A stretch of DNA of 64,000 nt from Aquamicrobium sp. (GTDB lineage: Bacteria; Pseudomonadota; Alphaproteobacteria; Rhizobiales; Rhizobiaceae). The notes beneath the pieces were generated by a model. That model did not search any database and was not told the origin of the DNA. It saw only the letters and a program-made list of their open reading frames with translations. The position numbers and the translations under genes are program-made. Where the stretch lies: the NCBI GenBank assembly GCA_019739225.1, contig JAHHDT010000005.1, positions 1,116,001-1,180,000 on the forward strand. Direction: 5' to 3'. Positions 48,759-57,813 of this stretch are shown here, piece by piece. Each line of letters opens with the position of its first letter. Position 1 is the first letter of the stretch.

Positions 48759-49392
48759 ACCTGCGCTGACGCCGCTTGCCGGCCGTCGCATTCTCTTCGT
48801 GATGGCGGCGCAAGCGGAATACGGGTCGCATCTCAAGGCCCGCTTTTCCCCGCTGATGACCGGCGTCGGGCCGGTGGAAGCGGCGGTTATGCTCTCTGCC
48901 GCGCTCGCCCGCCTCGAGATCGCAGGCAACTTGCCGGATCTTGTCGTCTCGCTGGGTTCGGCCGGCAGCCGCACGCTCGAGCAGACTGGCGTCTATCAGG
49001 TCTCTTCCGTCTCCTACCGAGATATGGATGCCTCGCCGCTGGGCTTTCCCAAAGGCGAAACGCCTTTCCTCGACCTACCGCGCAGCGTCGATCTGCCGTT
49101 CTCCGTGCCCGATCTTCCGTCAGCCAGCCTTTCAACCGGGGCGAACATCGTCTCGGGCCCGGCCTATGACGCGATCGATGCCGAGATGGTGGATATGGAG
49201 ACCTTTGCCGTCCTGCGCGCCTGCCAGACATTCGGCGCGCCGCTCGTCGGCCTGCGCGGCATCTCCGACGGCGCGGCCGAATTGCGCCACGTGGCCGACT
49301 GGACCGAATATCTGCACGTCATCGACGAGAGGCTCGCACAGGCGGTGGATCTTCTGGAGGCGGCTTTGGCCGAGGGAACGATCCGTCTCTAG
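48742..49392 (+). CDS. 5'-Methylthioadenosine/S-adenosylhomocysteine nucleosidase-like protein
   Basis: This 216-residue purine/uridine phosphorylase-family protein has GVGPVEAAVMLSAALA, the phosphate/purine loop LVVSLGSAGSR, the ribose-binding AEMVDMETFAVLRAC and the catalytic Asp in LRGISDGAAE. It cleaves adenine from MTA or SAH and removes inhibitory by-products of methylation. It is shorter than E. coli Pfs (about 230) but has all the main motifs. It overlaps the thioesterase gene by 17 bases. Confidence 0.88.
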   Translation: MASKAEPALTPLAGRRILFVMAAQAEYGSHLKARFSPLMTGVGPVEAAVMLSAALARLEIAGNLPDLVVSLGSAGSRTLEQTGVYQVSSVSYRDMDASPLGFPKGETPFLDLPRSVDLPFSVPDLPSASLSTGANIVSGPAYDAIDAEMVDMETFAVLRACQTFGAPLVGLRGISDGAAELRHVADWTEYLHVIDERLAQAVDLLEAALAEGTIRL

Positions 49393-49472
49393 CGGATGAT
49401 CAGGCGGTAGGGCCGTTGCCAGCGCAGCGTGCGCCGTTGGTGGTTGCGGCTTGCGCCTCCAGATCTCGGGAA

Positions 49473-49907
49473 TCACGCGGTTCGGCTGGTTGGCGGATAA
49501 GCGCCTTTATGTTGCGCGCGCCGACTCTCGACCTTGGCCAGAAGCACCAGGCTCGCCGTCAGGAGCAGTGCCGCGTTTGCCGGATGCAGCGCAAGCGGCA
49601 GCGGTGCGCCGGTGGCTGCCAACGAGACTTGCGCGATGTAAAACGCGACGACGAGGCCGGCCCACCAGCCGAAGCCGCGCAGGCGTTTGACGACTAGCGC
49701 CCCCGCCAGCAAGCCCGCCGCCGGCAGCGACAGCGTGAAACCCATCGAAGCATGCAGCCCGATCAGGTCCGGGTTGAGGAACAGGCCGAGCCCGGCACTG
49801 GCAAATTGGGCAACCAGGCCAAGCGGCATCAGCCATGCCAGCACCGTGAACCAGCCCGGTGTTCCAACATGCAGATCGACAAACGTGTCGTGGGTGTTGT
49901 CCATCAT
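49473..49907 (-). CDS. Small membrane protein (DUF6220-like)
   Basis: This 144-residue protein has four hydrophobic helices (GWFTVLAWLMPLGLVAQFA; LHASMGFTLSLPAAGLLAGA; WWAGLVVAFYIAQVSLAA; HPANAALLLTASLVLLA) and a conserved His in LIGLHASMG plus another in ALHPANA. This pattern fits the DUF6220 family. The function is unknown. The start is one of two consecutive ATGs at 49907/49904. It follows the epimerase-like gene on the same strand after 25 bases and may share its promoter and LysR control. Confidence 0.75.
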   Translation of the reverse strand: MMDNTHDTFVDLHVGTPGWFTVLAWLMPLGLVAQFASAGLGLFLNPDLIGLHASMGFTLSLPAAGLLAGALVVKRLRGFGWWAGLVVAFYIAQVSLAATGAPLPLALHPANAALLLTASLVLLAKVESRRAQHKGAYPPTSRTA

Positions 49908-49932
49908 CGTATCCGTTCTTGCTGGGCGGCCT

Positions 49933-50916
49933 TTAGGCCGACGCCTGGCGCAAAAGGGGCAAGGGGGTGTCCGCAATGCAGCCCATCTCGATCAGCGTCG
50001 CCCGCATCGCTTCGTCCAGCGGCGTGCGCGGCTCGGGACCGATGAGTTCTACCAAGCGGGTGTTGTCGAACCGCATCGGGTGCTGCCACACCGGCGCGAT
50101 CTCTGCTGCCTCACGCGGGAAGCTGGCGAACAGTGCCAGAAGCCGCATCGCCCACCATGGAAAGCCGTAGACGGGAACCTTGCGACCACAGACGCGGCGG
50201 AGCGCGTCCACCATGCGCATGCCGGTGTCGTCGTAGAGTCCCTCGAACTGTACCCGCTCGAACGGGCGCAGGCGTTCCGGCCTGTCGAGCAGGCGCGCGA
50301 AGGTCTCGGCTAGGTCGGGCAGGTAGGCCCAGCTATGGCCGCCGCCACGAGCCGGATTGACGATGCGGCGAACGGGCTTTCCTGGCGCAACCATCGCCTG
50401 CGCGAACCAGCTCGAGCGGGCCCCCGGACCGAAGAAGTCGCCCGCCCGCAGGATCAGCGAGGGCACCTCGGGCGAGGCCTGTTCCAACCGCTGTTCCAAA
50501 GCGACCCGGATCGCGCCTTTTCGACCCGTCGGGTTCTGCGGCGTCCCGGCCTCGACCACGGGCGTTTTTGCGGGATCGTAGTTGTAGACCGTGCCCGGTA
50601 GCACAACGCGGGCACCGAGGGCTTTCGCGGCCGCGATCGTATTGTCGATCATCGGCAGGACGAACTTGTCCCAGTTCATATAGTTGGGCGGGTTTACGGC
50701 ATGGACGATCACCGCCGCACCTTCGGCAGCACGCATCACGTCTGCGCGCTGCATGGCGTCGCCCTGTACCCATTCTATCTGACCCTGGCTGCGAAGGCTC
50801 GTCACGTCGCGGGCCATGCCGCGCACTTGCCAGCCATGGCGCGCAAGTGCAGCGGCGACACTGCCGCCTACGCCACCGGTCGCGCCAAGCACGAGTGCTG
50901 TTTTCGTCGTTTCCAT
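49933..50916 (-). CDS. NAD-dependent epimerase/dehydratase (atypical SDR, NmrA-like)
   Basis: This 327-residue extended or atypical SDR has the dinucleotide motif ALVLGATGGVGGSVAAALA at the N-terminus and a substrate region with LPGTVYNYDP, ILRAGDFFGPGARSS and GHSWAYLPDLAETF. The active site is Thr/Tyr-x3-Lys-like (TVYNYDPAK). Similar proteins reduce sugars or sense the NADP state. The ATG at 50916 follows AGGAGC. It is divergent from a LysR regulator, with direct repeats between them. Confidence 0.85.
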   Translation of the reverse strand: METTKTALVLGATGGVGGSVAAALARHGWQVRGMARDVTSLRSQGQIEWVQGDAMQRADVMRAAEGAAVIVHAVNPPNYMNWDKFVLPMIDNTIAAAKALGARVVLPGTVYNYDPAKTPVVEAGTPQNPTGRKGAIRVALEQRLEQASPEVPSLILRAGDFFGPGARSSWFAQAMVAPGKPVRRIVNPARGGGHSWAYLPDLAETFARLLDRPERLRPFERVQFEGLYDDTGMRMVDALRRVCGRKVPVYGFPWWAMRLLALFASFPREAAEIAPVWQHPMRFDNTRLVELIGPEPRTPLDEAMRATLIEMGCIADTPLPLLRQASA

Positions 50917-50933
50917 CGGTCCAGCTCCTGATG

Positions 50934-51001
50934 TCCAACATTGCGATGGAAGGAAAGTGGCGCATGCGGGCATGAAAAGGAATTGCAAACGATCCAACAT
51001 T
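50934..51001. promoter_or_regulatory. Direct repeats between epimerase and LysR genes
   Basis: TCCAACATT occurs at 50934-50942 and again at 50993-51001, 59 bases apart, in the divergent promoter region. They may be binding sites for the adjacent LysR-type regulator. The spacing is longer than in classic LysR boxes. Confidence 0.35.
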
Positions 51002-51017
51002 AGTCTGTAATATATTT

Positions 51018-51908
51018 ATGAGCGATATGGTTGGCTGGGACGATCAACGCATCTTTCTCGCGGTCCTTGAGGAGGGCAGCCTTTCGGCTGCGGCGCGGCG
51101 GCTCGGCCTGTCGCATCCGACCGTGCGCAGCCGTATCGAGACGCTGGAGCAGCAGCTCGGCACGGTGCTGTTTACCCGGTCCGTCAACGGCTTGACCCCG
51201 ACCGAGACAGCCGAGGCGCTGCGAGAGCCCGCGCGCGCCATGGCCATGGCATCGGAGTTCTTCGTCAGGCAGGCGTCTGCATCAGGTGGCGAGGCTTCGG
51301 GAACGGTGCGCATCAGCGTGCCGGATTTCATGGGCGTCGAGGTGATCCCGGCCATGCTGGCGCGCCTGCGGGAAACGCATCCAGCCATCCGCATCGAGTT
51401 GTCGCTGAGCAATCTGCCGGCCGATCTGCTTGCCCAGGAGGTCGATCTGGCCGTCAGAACCGTCGCTCCGAAGCAGGACGCTCTGGTGGCGCGCAAGGTC
51501 GCGGCGATACCGCTGGGGTTCTTCGCCTCACCGTCCTATGTCGAGCGCCGCGGCCGCCCGACCAGCCTCGCTGAACTGGCCGAGCATGACGTGATCGGCC
51601 CAGACCGCAATCGCAGCGACCTGGCGATGGTCGAAAGGCTCGGCGGTCTTGCGCGAGACCGCCTTGTTCTGCGCACCGACAGCCACCCCGCTCATGTGGC
51701 CGCCGCCCGCGCCGGCGTAGGCATAGCGGTTGCGCAGGTGCCGGTGGGCAAGCGCGATCCGAACCTCGTACGCATCCTGCCCGACCTCGACGTCATGGTG
51801 CTGGAAACCTGGATCGTGACCCACGAAAACCTCGCCCGCGTTCCGCGCGTCCGGGCTGTCTTCGATTCCCTGGTCGAGTCTTTCCGGGAGATGTCCCGAT
51901 CGGTCTGA
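51018..51908 (+). CDS. LysR family transcriptional regulator
   Basis: This 296-residue regulator has an N-terminal helix-turn-helix (FLAVLEEGSLSAAARRLGLS; PTVRSRIETLEQQLGTVLF) and a type-2 periplasmic-binding-like effector domain from about residue 90 (GTVRISVPDFMGVEVIPAML; VDLAVRTVAPKQDALVARKV). An alternative ATG lies at 51027. It is divergent from the NAD-dependent epimerase gene and probably controls it and the small membrane protein gene after it. The effector is unknown. Confidence 0.9.
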   Translation: MSDMVGWDDQRIFLAVLEEGSLSAAARRLGLSHPTVRSRIETLEQQLGTVLFTRSVNGLTPTETAEALREPARAMAMASEFFVRQASASGGEASGTVRISVPDFMGVEVIPAMLARLRETHPAIRIELSLSNLPADLLAQEVDLAVRTVAPKQDALVARKVAAIPLGFFASPSYVERRGRPTSLAELAEHDVIGPDRNRSDLAMVERLGGLARDRLVLRTDSHPAHVAAARAGVGIAVAQVPVGKRDPNLVRILPDLDVMVLETWIVTHENLARVPRVRAVFDSLVESFREMSRSV

Positions 51909-51975
51909 CGCGGAGGCGGCATGCTGGTGACCGGCCCCCATTGCGCCGACTCGCTTCTTTCACTAAAGGCTCACC

Positions 51976-53550
51976 ATGACCGAGACAGCCCATCCCGACA
52001 CCGTCCTAATCATCGACTTCGGCAGCCAGGTGACGCAGCTTATAGCGCGTCGCGTGCGTGAGGCCGGCGTCTATTCCGAGATCGTGCCGTTCCAGTTGGC
52101 CGATGAGGCGTTCAGCCGCCTTGCCCCGAAAGCGGTGATCCTTTCCGGCAGCCCTGCCTCCACGGTCGACATCGGTAGCCCGCGCGCTCCGCAGGCGATC
52201 TTCGAAGCCGGCATTCCGGTGCTCGGTATCTGCTATGGCGAGCAGACCATGTGCGCGCAGCTCGGTGGCAAGGTGGAAAGCGGCCACCATCGCGAATTCG
52301 GGCGTGCCTTCCTCGATATTGAGGATGAAAGCGCCCTGTTCGAAGGCGTCTGGGCCAAGGGGACGCGCCACCAGGTGTGGATGAGCCACGGCGACCGCGT
52401 GACTGCGCTGCCGGAAGGGTTCCGGGTCATCGGCACGTCGACCGGCGCGCCCTACGCCGCGATAGCCGACGAGAAGCGCCGCTTCTATGCCGTGCAGTTC
52501 CACCCGGAGGTCGTGCATACGCCCGATGGCGCCCGGCTGCTTGCGAACTTCGTGCATCGCATCGCCGGCCTCAAGGGTGACTGGACCATGGCCGCCTACC
52601 GCGATCAGGCCATTGCCGTGATCCGCTCGCAGGTCGGAGATGGCCGGGTGATCTGCGCGCTCTCGGGCGGCGTCGATTCTTCCGTCGCTGCGGTTCTCAT
52701 CCATGAGGCGATCGGCGAGCGGCTGACCTGCATTTTCGTCGACCACGGCCTGATGCGAAAGGACGAGGGCGAGCAGGTCGTCTCGATGTATCGCGAGCAC
52801 TACAACATCCCGCTGGTCCATGTGCAGGCGCAGGACCGGTTCCTCGCCGCGCTCGACGGCGAGGCCGATCCCGAGAAGAAGCGCAAGACCATCGGCCGCC
52901 TCTTCATCGAGGTATTCGAGGAAGAAGCGAAGAAGCTCGAGCGCGACGGCAAGCAGGCCGAATTCCTGGCGCAGGGCACGCTCTATCCGGATGTGATCGA
53001 GAGCGTGTCGTTCACTGGCGGACCTTCGGTAACGATCAAGTCGCACCACAATGTGGGCGGCCTGCCGGAACGCATGAACATGAAACTGGTGGAGCCGCTG
53101 CGCGAGCTCTTCAAGGATGAGGTGAGGGCGCTTGGCCGGGAGCTCGGTCTGCCGGACCATTTCATTGAGCGCCATCCTTTCCCGGGGCCGGGGCTCGCCA
53201 TTCGTTGCCCGGGCGCGGTCACTCGTGAAAAGCTCGACATCCTGCGCGAAGCAGATGCGATCTATCTCGATGAGATCCGCAAGGCCGGGCTTTACAACGC
53301 AATCTGGCAGGCCTTCGCCGTGCTTCTTCCGGTGCAGACGGTGGGCGTGATGGGCGACGGCCGCACCTACGAATATGTCTGCGCTCTGCGTGCCGTGACC
53401 TCGGTCGACGGCATGACGGCCGACTTTTACCACTACGACATGGATTTCCTCGGCCGCGCAGCCACCCGCATCATCAACGAGGTCCGCGGCATCAACCGTG
53501 TCGTCTACGACGTCACATCGAAGCCGCCCGGCACCATCGAGTGGGAATGA
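51976..53550 (+). CDS. guaA: GMP synthase (glutamine-hydrolysing)
   Basis: This 524-residue enzyme aminates XMP to GMP. The N-terminal class I glutaminase domain has the nucleophile Cys in [16 protein letters not shown] and His in [15 protein letters not shown]. The ATP-pyrophosphatase domain has [16 protein letters not shown] near residue 230. The C-terminal dimer domain has [19 protein letters not shown] and ends [17 protein letters not shown]. Start and end are typical and intact. The 3' end of guaA is a known integration site for integrative elements in Mesorhizobium and other bacteria, and an accessory-looking operon follows. Confidence 0.98.
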   Translation: MTETAHPDTVLIIDFGSQVTQLIARRVREAGVYSEIVPFQLADEAFSRLAPKAVILSGSPASTVDIGSPRAPQAIFEAGIPVLGICYGEQTMCAQLGGKVESGHHREFGRAFLDIEDESALFEGVWAKGTRHQVWMSHGDRVTALPEGFRVIGTSTGAPYAAIADEKRRFYAVQFHPEVVHTPDGARLLANFVHRIAGLKGDWTMAAYRDQAIAVIRSQVGDGRVICALSGGVDSSVAAVLIHEAIGERLTCIFVDHGLMRKDEGEQVVSMYREHYNIPLVHVQAQDRFLAALDGEADPEKKRKTIGRLFIEVFEEEAKKLERDGKQAEFLAQGTLYPDVIESVSFTGGPSVTIKSHHNVGGLPERMNMKLVEPLRELFKDEVRALGRELGLPDHFIERHPFPGPGLAIRCPGAVTREKLDILREADAIYLDEIRKAGLYNAIWQAFAVLLPVQTVGVMGDGRTYEYVCALRAVTSVDGMTADFYHYDMDFLGRAATRIINEVRGINRVVYDVTSKPPGTIEWE

Positions 53551-53603
53551 TTTTCGCCTCCCCGGACGTATCCGAAATCACGCTCTCTGCCCCTTAACCC
53601 CCC

Positions 53604-54656
53604 TCAGGGCTTGATAAGCCGGGCGATGAAAGGTGCCGTGGTCAACATAAGGAACGTGCGGAAGACCTGGCAGGTCACGATAAAGGCAACATCGATCCCT
53701 AGAGCATAAGTTATGACAGCCATTTCGGACATGCCGCCAGGCGCCAGGGAAAGCAGTCCTGTAGAATAGGGTCGCGCTGAATAGCTTGTAACCAGCCATG
53801 CTGCCGCCACCGTCATAGCCACTAGAAGCAGGGCCCACGTCACCGCCGCGAGCGCCGTAACCCAGGCTTCGCGCCAGTGGATACCAGCAAACCTCGAGCC
53901 CGCCACCGCGCCGATGACAATCTGCGCACCGGCGACGAACCAGCCGGGGAACGCAGCAGAACTTATACCGAGGCCGTGGACGATTGCCGAGACGATCATC
54001 GCCGCGACCATGATGCCGCCCGGCAGCTTCAGGTAGTGCCCGAGTACCAGCCCGCTGACGGCGCAGCCGATGAGGATACCCCAGTCCTTGATGCCTGCGG
54101 CGATCTCGCCTGCCGCCACGGGAACGCGCCCGACAGCGTGCCCGAGTACGAACTGCAGGATCAACGGAACACAAAAGACGATCGCTACGATACGGATCGA
54201 GTGGATAAGCACCAGAGACTTTGTGCTCCCCCCGAGCGACCCGCCGATGACCGTCAGCTCTGCCAGTCCGGCCGGCAATGAGCCGAAGAATGACGTGACC
54301 CGGTCGAACCTGAAGACATATCGGAAGAACAGGAAGCCTGTAACTGCCACGATGGAGCCGAATAGCGCGACCACCAGAACCTCGCTCCACCATGTCCCGA
54401 TGGAGGCGACGACGACCGGTGTGAACCCGCTTCCGGCCATGACGCCGATGGCCGGCCGCGCTGCGAGAAGCACAGAGCCGGGCATCAGCCAGCGGCTTCC
54501 GACTGTCGCAGCAAAGGCGCAGAACGCGATCGGTCCGAGCGTCCAGGGCAGGGGAGCGTGTAGATGGAAGAAGACGAACCCGCCTATCGTGGCCCAGACC
54601 AACGTAACGAAGCCTACGAAGAGGGGATGCGATGGGAGCGTCAATTCGAAATCCAA
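53604..54656 (-). CDS. AbrB family membrane protein (COG3180)
   Basis: This 350-residue integral membrane protein has about ten hydrophobic segments in two related halves. Each half has a glycine-rich LPAGLAELTVIGGSLGG or LLSLAPGGMSEMAVITYALG motif, typical of the AbrB duplication family. Despite the family name, it is not the DNA-binding AbrB; such proteins are thought to be transporters. The start is probably TTG at 54656, since no in-frame ATG fits. It is the last gene of the minus-strand catabolic operon, after tctC, so it may be an exporter or accessory for the same acid. Confidence 0.8.
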   Translation of the reverse strand: MDFELTLPSHPLFVGFVTLVWATIGGFVFFHLHAPLPWTLGPIAFCAFAATVGSRWLMPGSVLLAARPAIGVMAGSGFTPVVVASIGTWWSEVLVVALFGSIVAVTGFLFFRYVFRFDRVTSFFGSLPAGLAELTVIGGSLGGSTKSLVLIHSIRIVAIVFCVPLILQFVLGHAVGRVPVAAGEIAAGIKDWGILIGCAVSGLVLGHYLKLPGGIMVAAMIVSAIVHGLGISSAAFPGWFVAGAQIVIGAVAGSRFAGIHWREAWVTALAAVTWALLLVAMTVAAAWLVTSYSARPYSTGLLSLAPGGMSEMAVITYALGIDVAFIVTCQVFRTFLMLTTAPFIARLIKP

Positions 54657-54746
54657 GATCAGCCGCCGGGCGCTCGGCCATGCCGTGAGATTGCGGATGT
54701 TCGGCCCCCGCGCTAAGCGGGAGCCGGTTTCGCAATTGGCGCAGTG

Positions 54747-55733
54747 CTACTCAAGCAGGCGCGAATATTCGACCAGCAGGCCATAGTTGCGCTTAACCAG
54801 TTCGGTGGATGCTTCCGGGCCCCGCCAGTCACGGCCGTAGTTACCTTCTTTGGCCGAGGCTTGGTATTCTTCGCTCTCAACCACGCTTTTGTAAGCGTCG
54901 ACAAACTTCTGGTAGCGGTCGGGATATTCCTCTTTCAACTTCGCGAGCACGACCATTGAGCGCACCGACGAGTCCAGGATCGGCATCTCCACACCGTAGG
55001 ATTTAAGTGCCTCGTTGATCGGCGTAGCGTCCGGCCAGTCAGGGTTTGTTTCGTCGGCCACGACCATGATCTTGTTCACTTGATCGAAGATGACCTCGCT
55101 GCCCTGTCCCGGCACCATGCCGAAATCGACCTGACCTCCGATGATCGCTGTGCGGGTAGGCCCGCCGCCATCATAGGTGACCAGACGGAGATTTTCCGCA
55201 GGAATGTCCAGCTTCTCCATCATCAGCAAAAGCGAGATATGCTCGCTGGATCCGGTGATGACGGCCGCCGAAAGCTTGCCGGGTTCTTTCAGTCCTTCTA
55301 TGATTTCGTCGAAGGATTGAACCTGGCTTTCCTTTGGCACCACCATCAGAGACTGCGCGACTTCCTGAGCATTGACAAATATGAAGTCGTCCAGCTTGAA
55401 CGGCGCGTTCATCACCTCAATGTGGTTCACGAAGTAGGGTGTAGGCGGAATAAACATGACGGTGTAGCCGTCCGCGGGCTGGTTGTGGAAGTACACGGTG
55501 CCAGTCAGCGTCCCCCCGCCGGGACGGTTGACGACGTTTACGGGCGTCCCCAAAGCTTCCGCGAGGAACGGTGCTAGGTGGCGCACCATCCGATCGGTAG
55601 CACCGCCCGCATCGTAGGGGGCAGTAATCTCGATCGGCTTGTTGGGATAGTCGTCCTGGGCGTAGGCCGCTTGTCCGCCTAACGCCAGGCCAAGGGTCAG
55701 AACCGCCCCTTTCAGGCTCTTCCAACTGTTCAT
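54747..55733 (-). CDS. tctC: Tripartite tricarboxylate transporter substrate-binding protein (Bug/TctC family)
   Basis: This 328-residue periplasmic binding protein has a signal peptide at residues 1 to about 26 (LKGAVLTLGLALGGQAAYAQ). The mature part has the Bug fold: YPNKPIEITAPYDAGGATDR at the N-terminus, then VNVVNRPGGGTLTG and ADGYTVMFIPPTPY. These loops bind the two carboxylates of the ligand through water and backbone contacts in the family. It delivers ligand to TctAB, encoded directly upstream. The ligand is unknown but, by context, is the acid degraded by the enzymes of this operon. Confidence 0.92.
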   Translation of the reverse strand: MNSWKSLKGAVLTLGLALGGQAAYAQDDYPNKPIEITAPYDAGGATDRMVRHLAPFLAEALGTPVNVVNRPGGGTLTGTVYFHNQPADGYTVMFIPPTPYFVNHIEVMNAPFKLDDFIFVNAQEVAQSLMVVPKESQVQSFDEIIEGLKEPGKLSAAVITGSSEHISLLLMMEKLDIPAENLRLVTYDGGGPTRTAIIGGQVDFGMVPGQGSEVIFDQVNKIMVVADETNPDWPDATPINEALKSYGVEMPILDSSVRSMVVLAKLKEEYPDRYQKFVDAYKSVVESEEYQASAKEGNYGRDWRGPEASTELVKRNYGLLVEYSRLLE

Positions 55734-55786
55734 ATTTCTTCCTCCTGATTATCGTTCTCGTGATTTCCGGCTTCACCGGCCGGTAT

Positions 55787-57301
55787 TCACCCGACACGCA
55801 GCGACCGTCGTGCGCGCAGGTAATTCTTCATCGCCGGGTAGGCGATCGACGCGATCAGCAATGCAAGCATGACCAGCGCGATCGGCCTCCCGAAGATAAA
55901 GGACAAGTCGCCGCCACTGATCTGGTGGGAATATACGAACTGCCGTTCGACGAAGGCCCCCAGCAGCAGGCCGACCACGGCGGCTGGCGGCGCGAACTCG
56001 TAGCGCGCGAACAGCCAGCCCACGATCGAGAACACCGCGAGAGTCAGCGGTCCCATGATGTTGCCGATGAGCGCGTAGCTGCCGGCCATCGCCAGTACGA
56101 TCACGGACGGGACGAGGTAAAGGATCGGAACCTTCACGATGATCACCGCGATACGAATGAACAGGAGGCCAACGATGACCAGGAGCAGGCACTGCACCAT
56201 GTTGCCGAACAGGATTGCGTAGACGATGTCCTTGTTGTCCGCGATGAAACGTGGCCCGCCTGTAATATTGTGCATGGCGAAGGCGGCGAGCAGCACGGCG
56301 GTGCCGCCGCCGCCCGGTAGGCCAAGGGCCAGTAGAGTGGCCATGGCGCCGCCCTCAGAGCTGCTGTTGGCGGATTCCGAGGCGACGACGCCGTTTGGGT
56401 TCCCCTTGCCGAAGCTTTCCGGATCATCGGAAATGCGGCGGGCGTCAGCATACGATATCAGGTTGGCAACCGACGCTCCCACGCCGGGGATCGCGCCGAC
56501 GAACACGCCGATCATGGAGCCACGCAGCAACGTTTTCCAGTATTCGCGCACGCCGGCGAAGCCCTGCAGGATGCGCGAAAAACTGATGACGCGGTCTTCC
56601 TGCTTTTCCACGATGTATCGGGACCGCGCCAGATTGAAGAGTTCGGCGGTCGCCAGAAGGCCGATCATCGCCGGCACCACAGGGATGCCATCAAGCAATT
56701 CGGCAAAGCCAAAAGTACCGCGCATCTGGCCTGTTGGGCCGATCCCGATAGTGCCAATCATCAAGCCGAAGATGCCGGCGAGGATTCCGCGCTCGAAATT
56801 GCCCCCCCGCAGCGTGGCAATCATGGTGATACCCCAGATCGCCACCATGGCCATCTCGAAGGGCCCGAGCTTGAGCACTGCCCACGAGGCGTAGTTGATG
56901 AGCAGGAACAGCACCAGATAGCTGATGAAGGTGCCGATTGTTGAGGCGGCAAGCCCAATTCCCAGCGCCTCATTGTGGCGCCCCTGCCGGGACATAGGAA
57001 AGCCGTCGAACGCCGTGGAGACCGATGCGGTGGTGCCCGGCGTATTGATCAGGATCGCCGGTATCGCGCCGCCAAAGCCAGCGCCTGTGAATACCGAGGT
57101 GAGAAACATCACCGCAGTGAAGAAGTCCATATAGAGTGTGAAAGGCAGCATCAATGCGATGATCATCGTGCCGGAGATGCCAGGCAGTGCGCCGCCGGCC
57201 AGGCCGGCGAAAAGTCCGGGGATGATGACGGCCCATGGAACCCAAGATGTTCCCAGAATACCGAGGGCCAGGCCGACTGCGCCGAAATCGATGAGATCCA
57301 T
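55787..57301 (-). CDS. tctA: Tripartite tricarboxylate transporter large permease (TctA family)
   Basis: This 504-residue membrane protein has about 12 hydrophobic helices. Signature stretches are ALPGISGTMIIALMLPFTLY near residue 40, ILINTPGTTASVSTAFDGFP near 85, GAIPGVGASVANLISYADA near 280 and ALGLPGGGGTAVLLAAFAMH near 330. It forms the Na+ or H+ driven permease with TctB. The ATG at 57301 lies 2 bases after the tctB stop. The longer open frame beyond it is a shadow of tctB. Confidence 0.93.
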   Translation of the reverse strand: MDLIDFGAVGLALGILGTSWVPWAVIIPGLFAGLAGGALPGISGTMIIALMLPFTLYMDFFTAVMFLTSVFTGAGFGGAIPAILINTPGTTASVSTAFDGFPMSRQGRHNEALGIGLAASTIGTFISYLVLFLLINYASWAVLKLGPFEMAMVAIWGITMIATLRGGNFERGILAGIFGLMIGTIGIGPTGQMRGTFGFAELLDGIPVVPAMIGLLATAELFNLARSRYIVEKQEDRVISFSRILQGFAGVREYWKTLLRGSMIGVFVGAIPGVGASVANLISYADARRISDDPESFGKGNPNGVVASESANSSSEGGAMATLLALGLPGGGGTAVLLAAFAMHNITGGPRFIADNKDIVYAILFGNMVQCLLLVIVGLLFIRIAVIIVKVPILYLVPSVIVLAMAGSYALIGNIMGPLTLAVFSIVGWLFARYEFAPPAAVVGLLLGAFVERQFVYSHQISGGDLSFIFGRPIALVMLALLIASIAYPAMKNYLRARRSLRVG

Positions 57302-57303
57302 GG

Positions 57304-57813
57304 TTATAGCCCCGGGATGATCATTGTGGGAACCGGTGACCGCGCTCCGTTTATGAGAAGCCAGGTGATCGCAAGTCCGAACGGAATGCTGAAGCCTGCA
57401 AGCACGACCAGCCGCCGCTCGCCCTGGATGAAAAGGCAAAACGCGAGGAACAGAATGCTCGCGACATCAAAGCCGATCCAGGGAGATGCAATGGCGTAGG
57501 CCAGAAGCCCCATCATCATCGCGGCAATTGCGCTTGCCGAGGCGCCAGCCTTGTCGCCGGACGATGCCGGCGGTTTTGCAGGCTCCCCGGTGTCCCTGCT
57601 GGCGATCCGCCGGAACCCGAGTTCCTTGATAAAGATGATCGCCGCAAGCACCACCACGATGGCCGTCATCGGCACCAGCATGATGAGGTTGTGGATGCGC
57701 TTTGACGCTGCATAAGCGTCGCCCATATAGGCCAATGCTACGATCAACACCGCTAAGGTGACGAGTACCGGGCCGAGGCGGTCAAGCTGCGTAAGGAAGC
57801 TTCGGTCCTTCAT
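57304..57813 (-). CDS. tctB: Tripartite tricarboxylate transporter small permease (TctB family)
   Basis: This 169-residue membrane protein has four hydrophobic segments (LGPVLVTLAVLIVALAYMG; LIMLVPMTAIVVVLAAIIFI; AIAAMMMGLLAYAIASPWIG; LVVLAGFSIPFGLAITWLLI). The linker between helices 2 and 3 is charged and about 40 residues long. This is the TctB layout. The ATG at 57813 follows AGGAGG, and its start overlaps the stop of the upstream lyase-family gene by 4 bases. It works with TctA. Confidence 0.88.
   Translation of the reverse strand: MKDRSFLTQLDRLGPVLVTLAVLIVALAYMGDAYAASKRIHNLIMLVPMTAIVVVLAAIIFIKELGFRRIASRDTGEPAKPPASSGDKAGASASAIAAMMMGLLAYAIASPWIGFDVASILFLAFCLFIQGERRLVVLAGFSIPFGLAITWLLINGARSPVPTMIIPGL

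Noticed and set aside
53551-53603. Possible tRNA or attachment site between guaA and the next gene
   Set aside because: No cloverleaf can be drawn and no direct repeat of the guaA end was found elsewhere in the window.
53578-54735. 385-codon frame overlapping the AbrB-family gene on the same strand
   Set aside because: The alternative frame (53604-54656) gives a clean ten-helix membrane protein with family motifs; this one is Arg/Ser-rich and featureless, despite having an ATG start.
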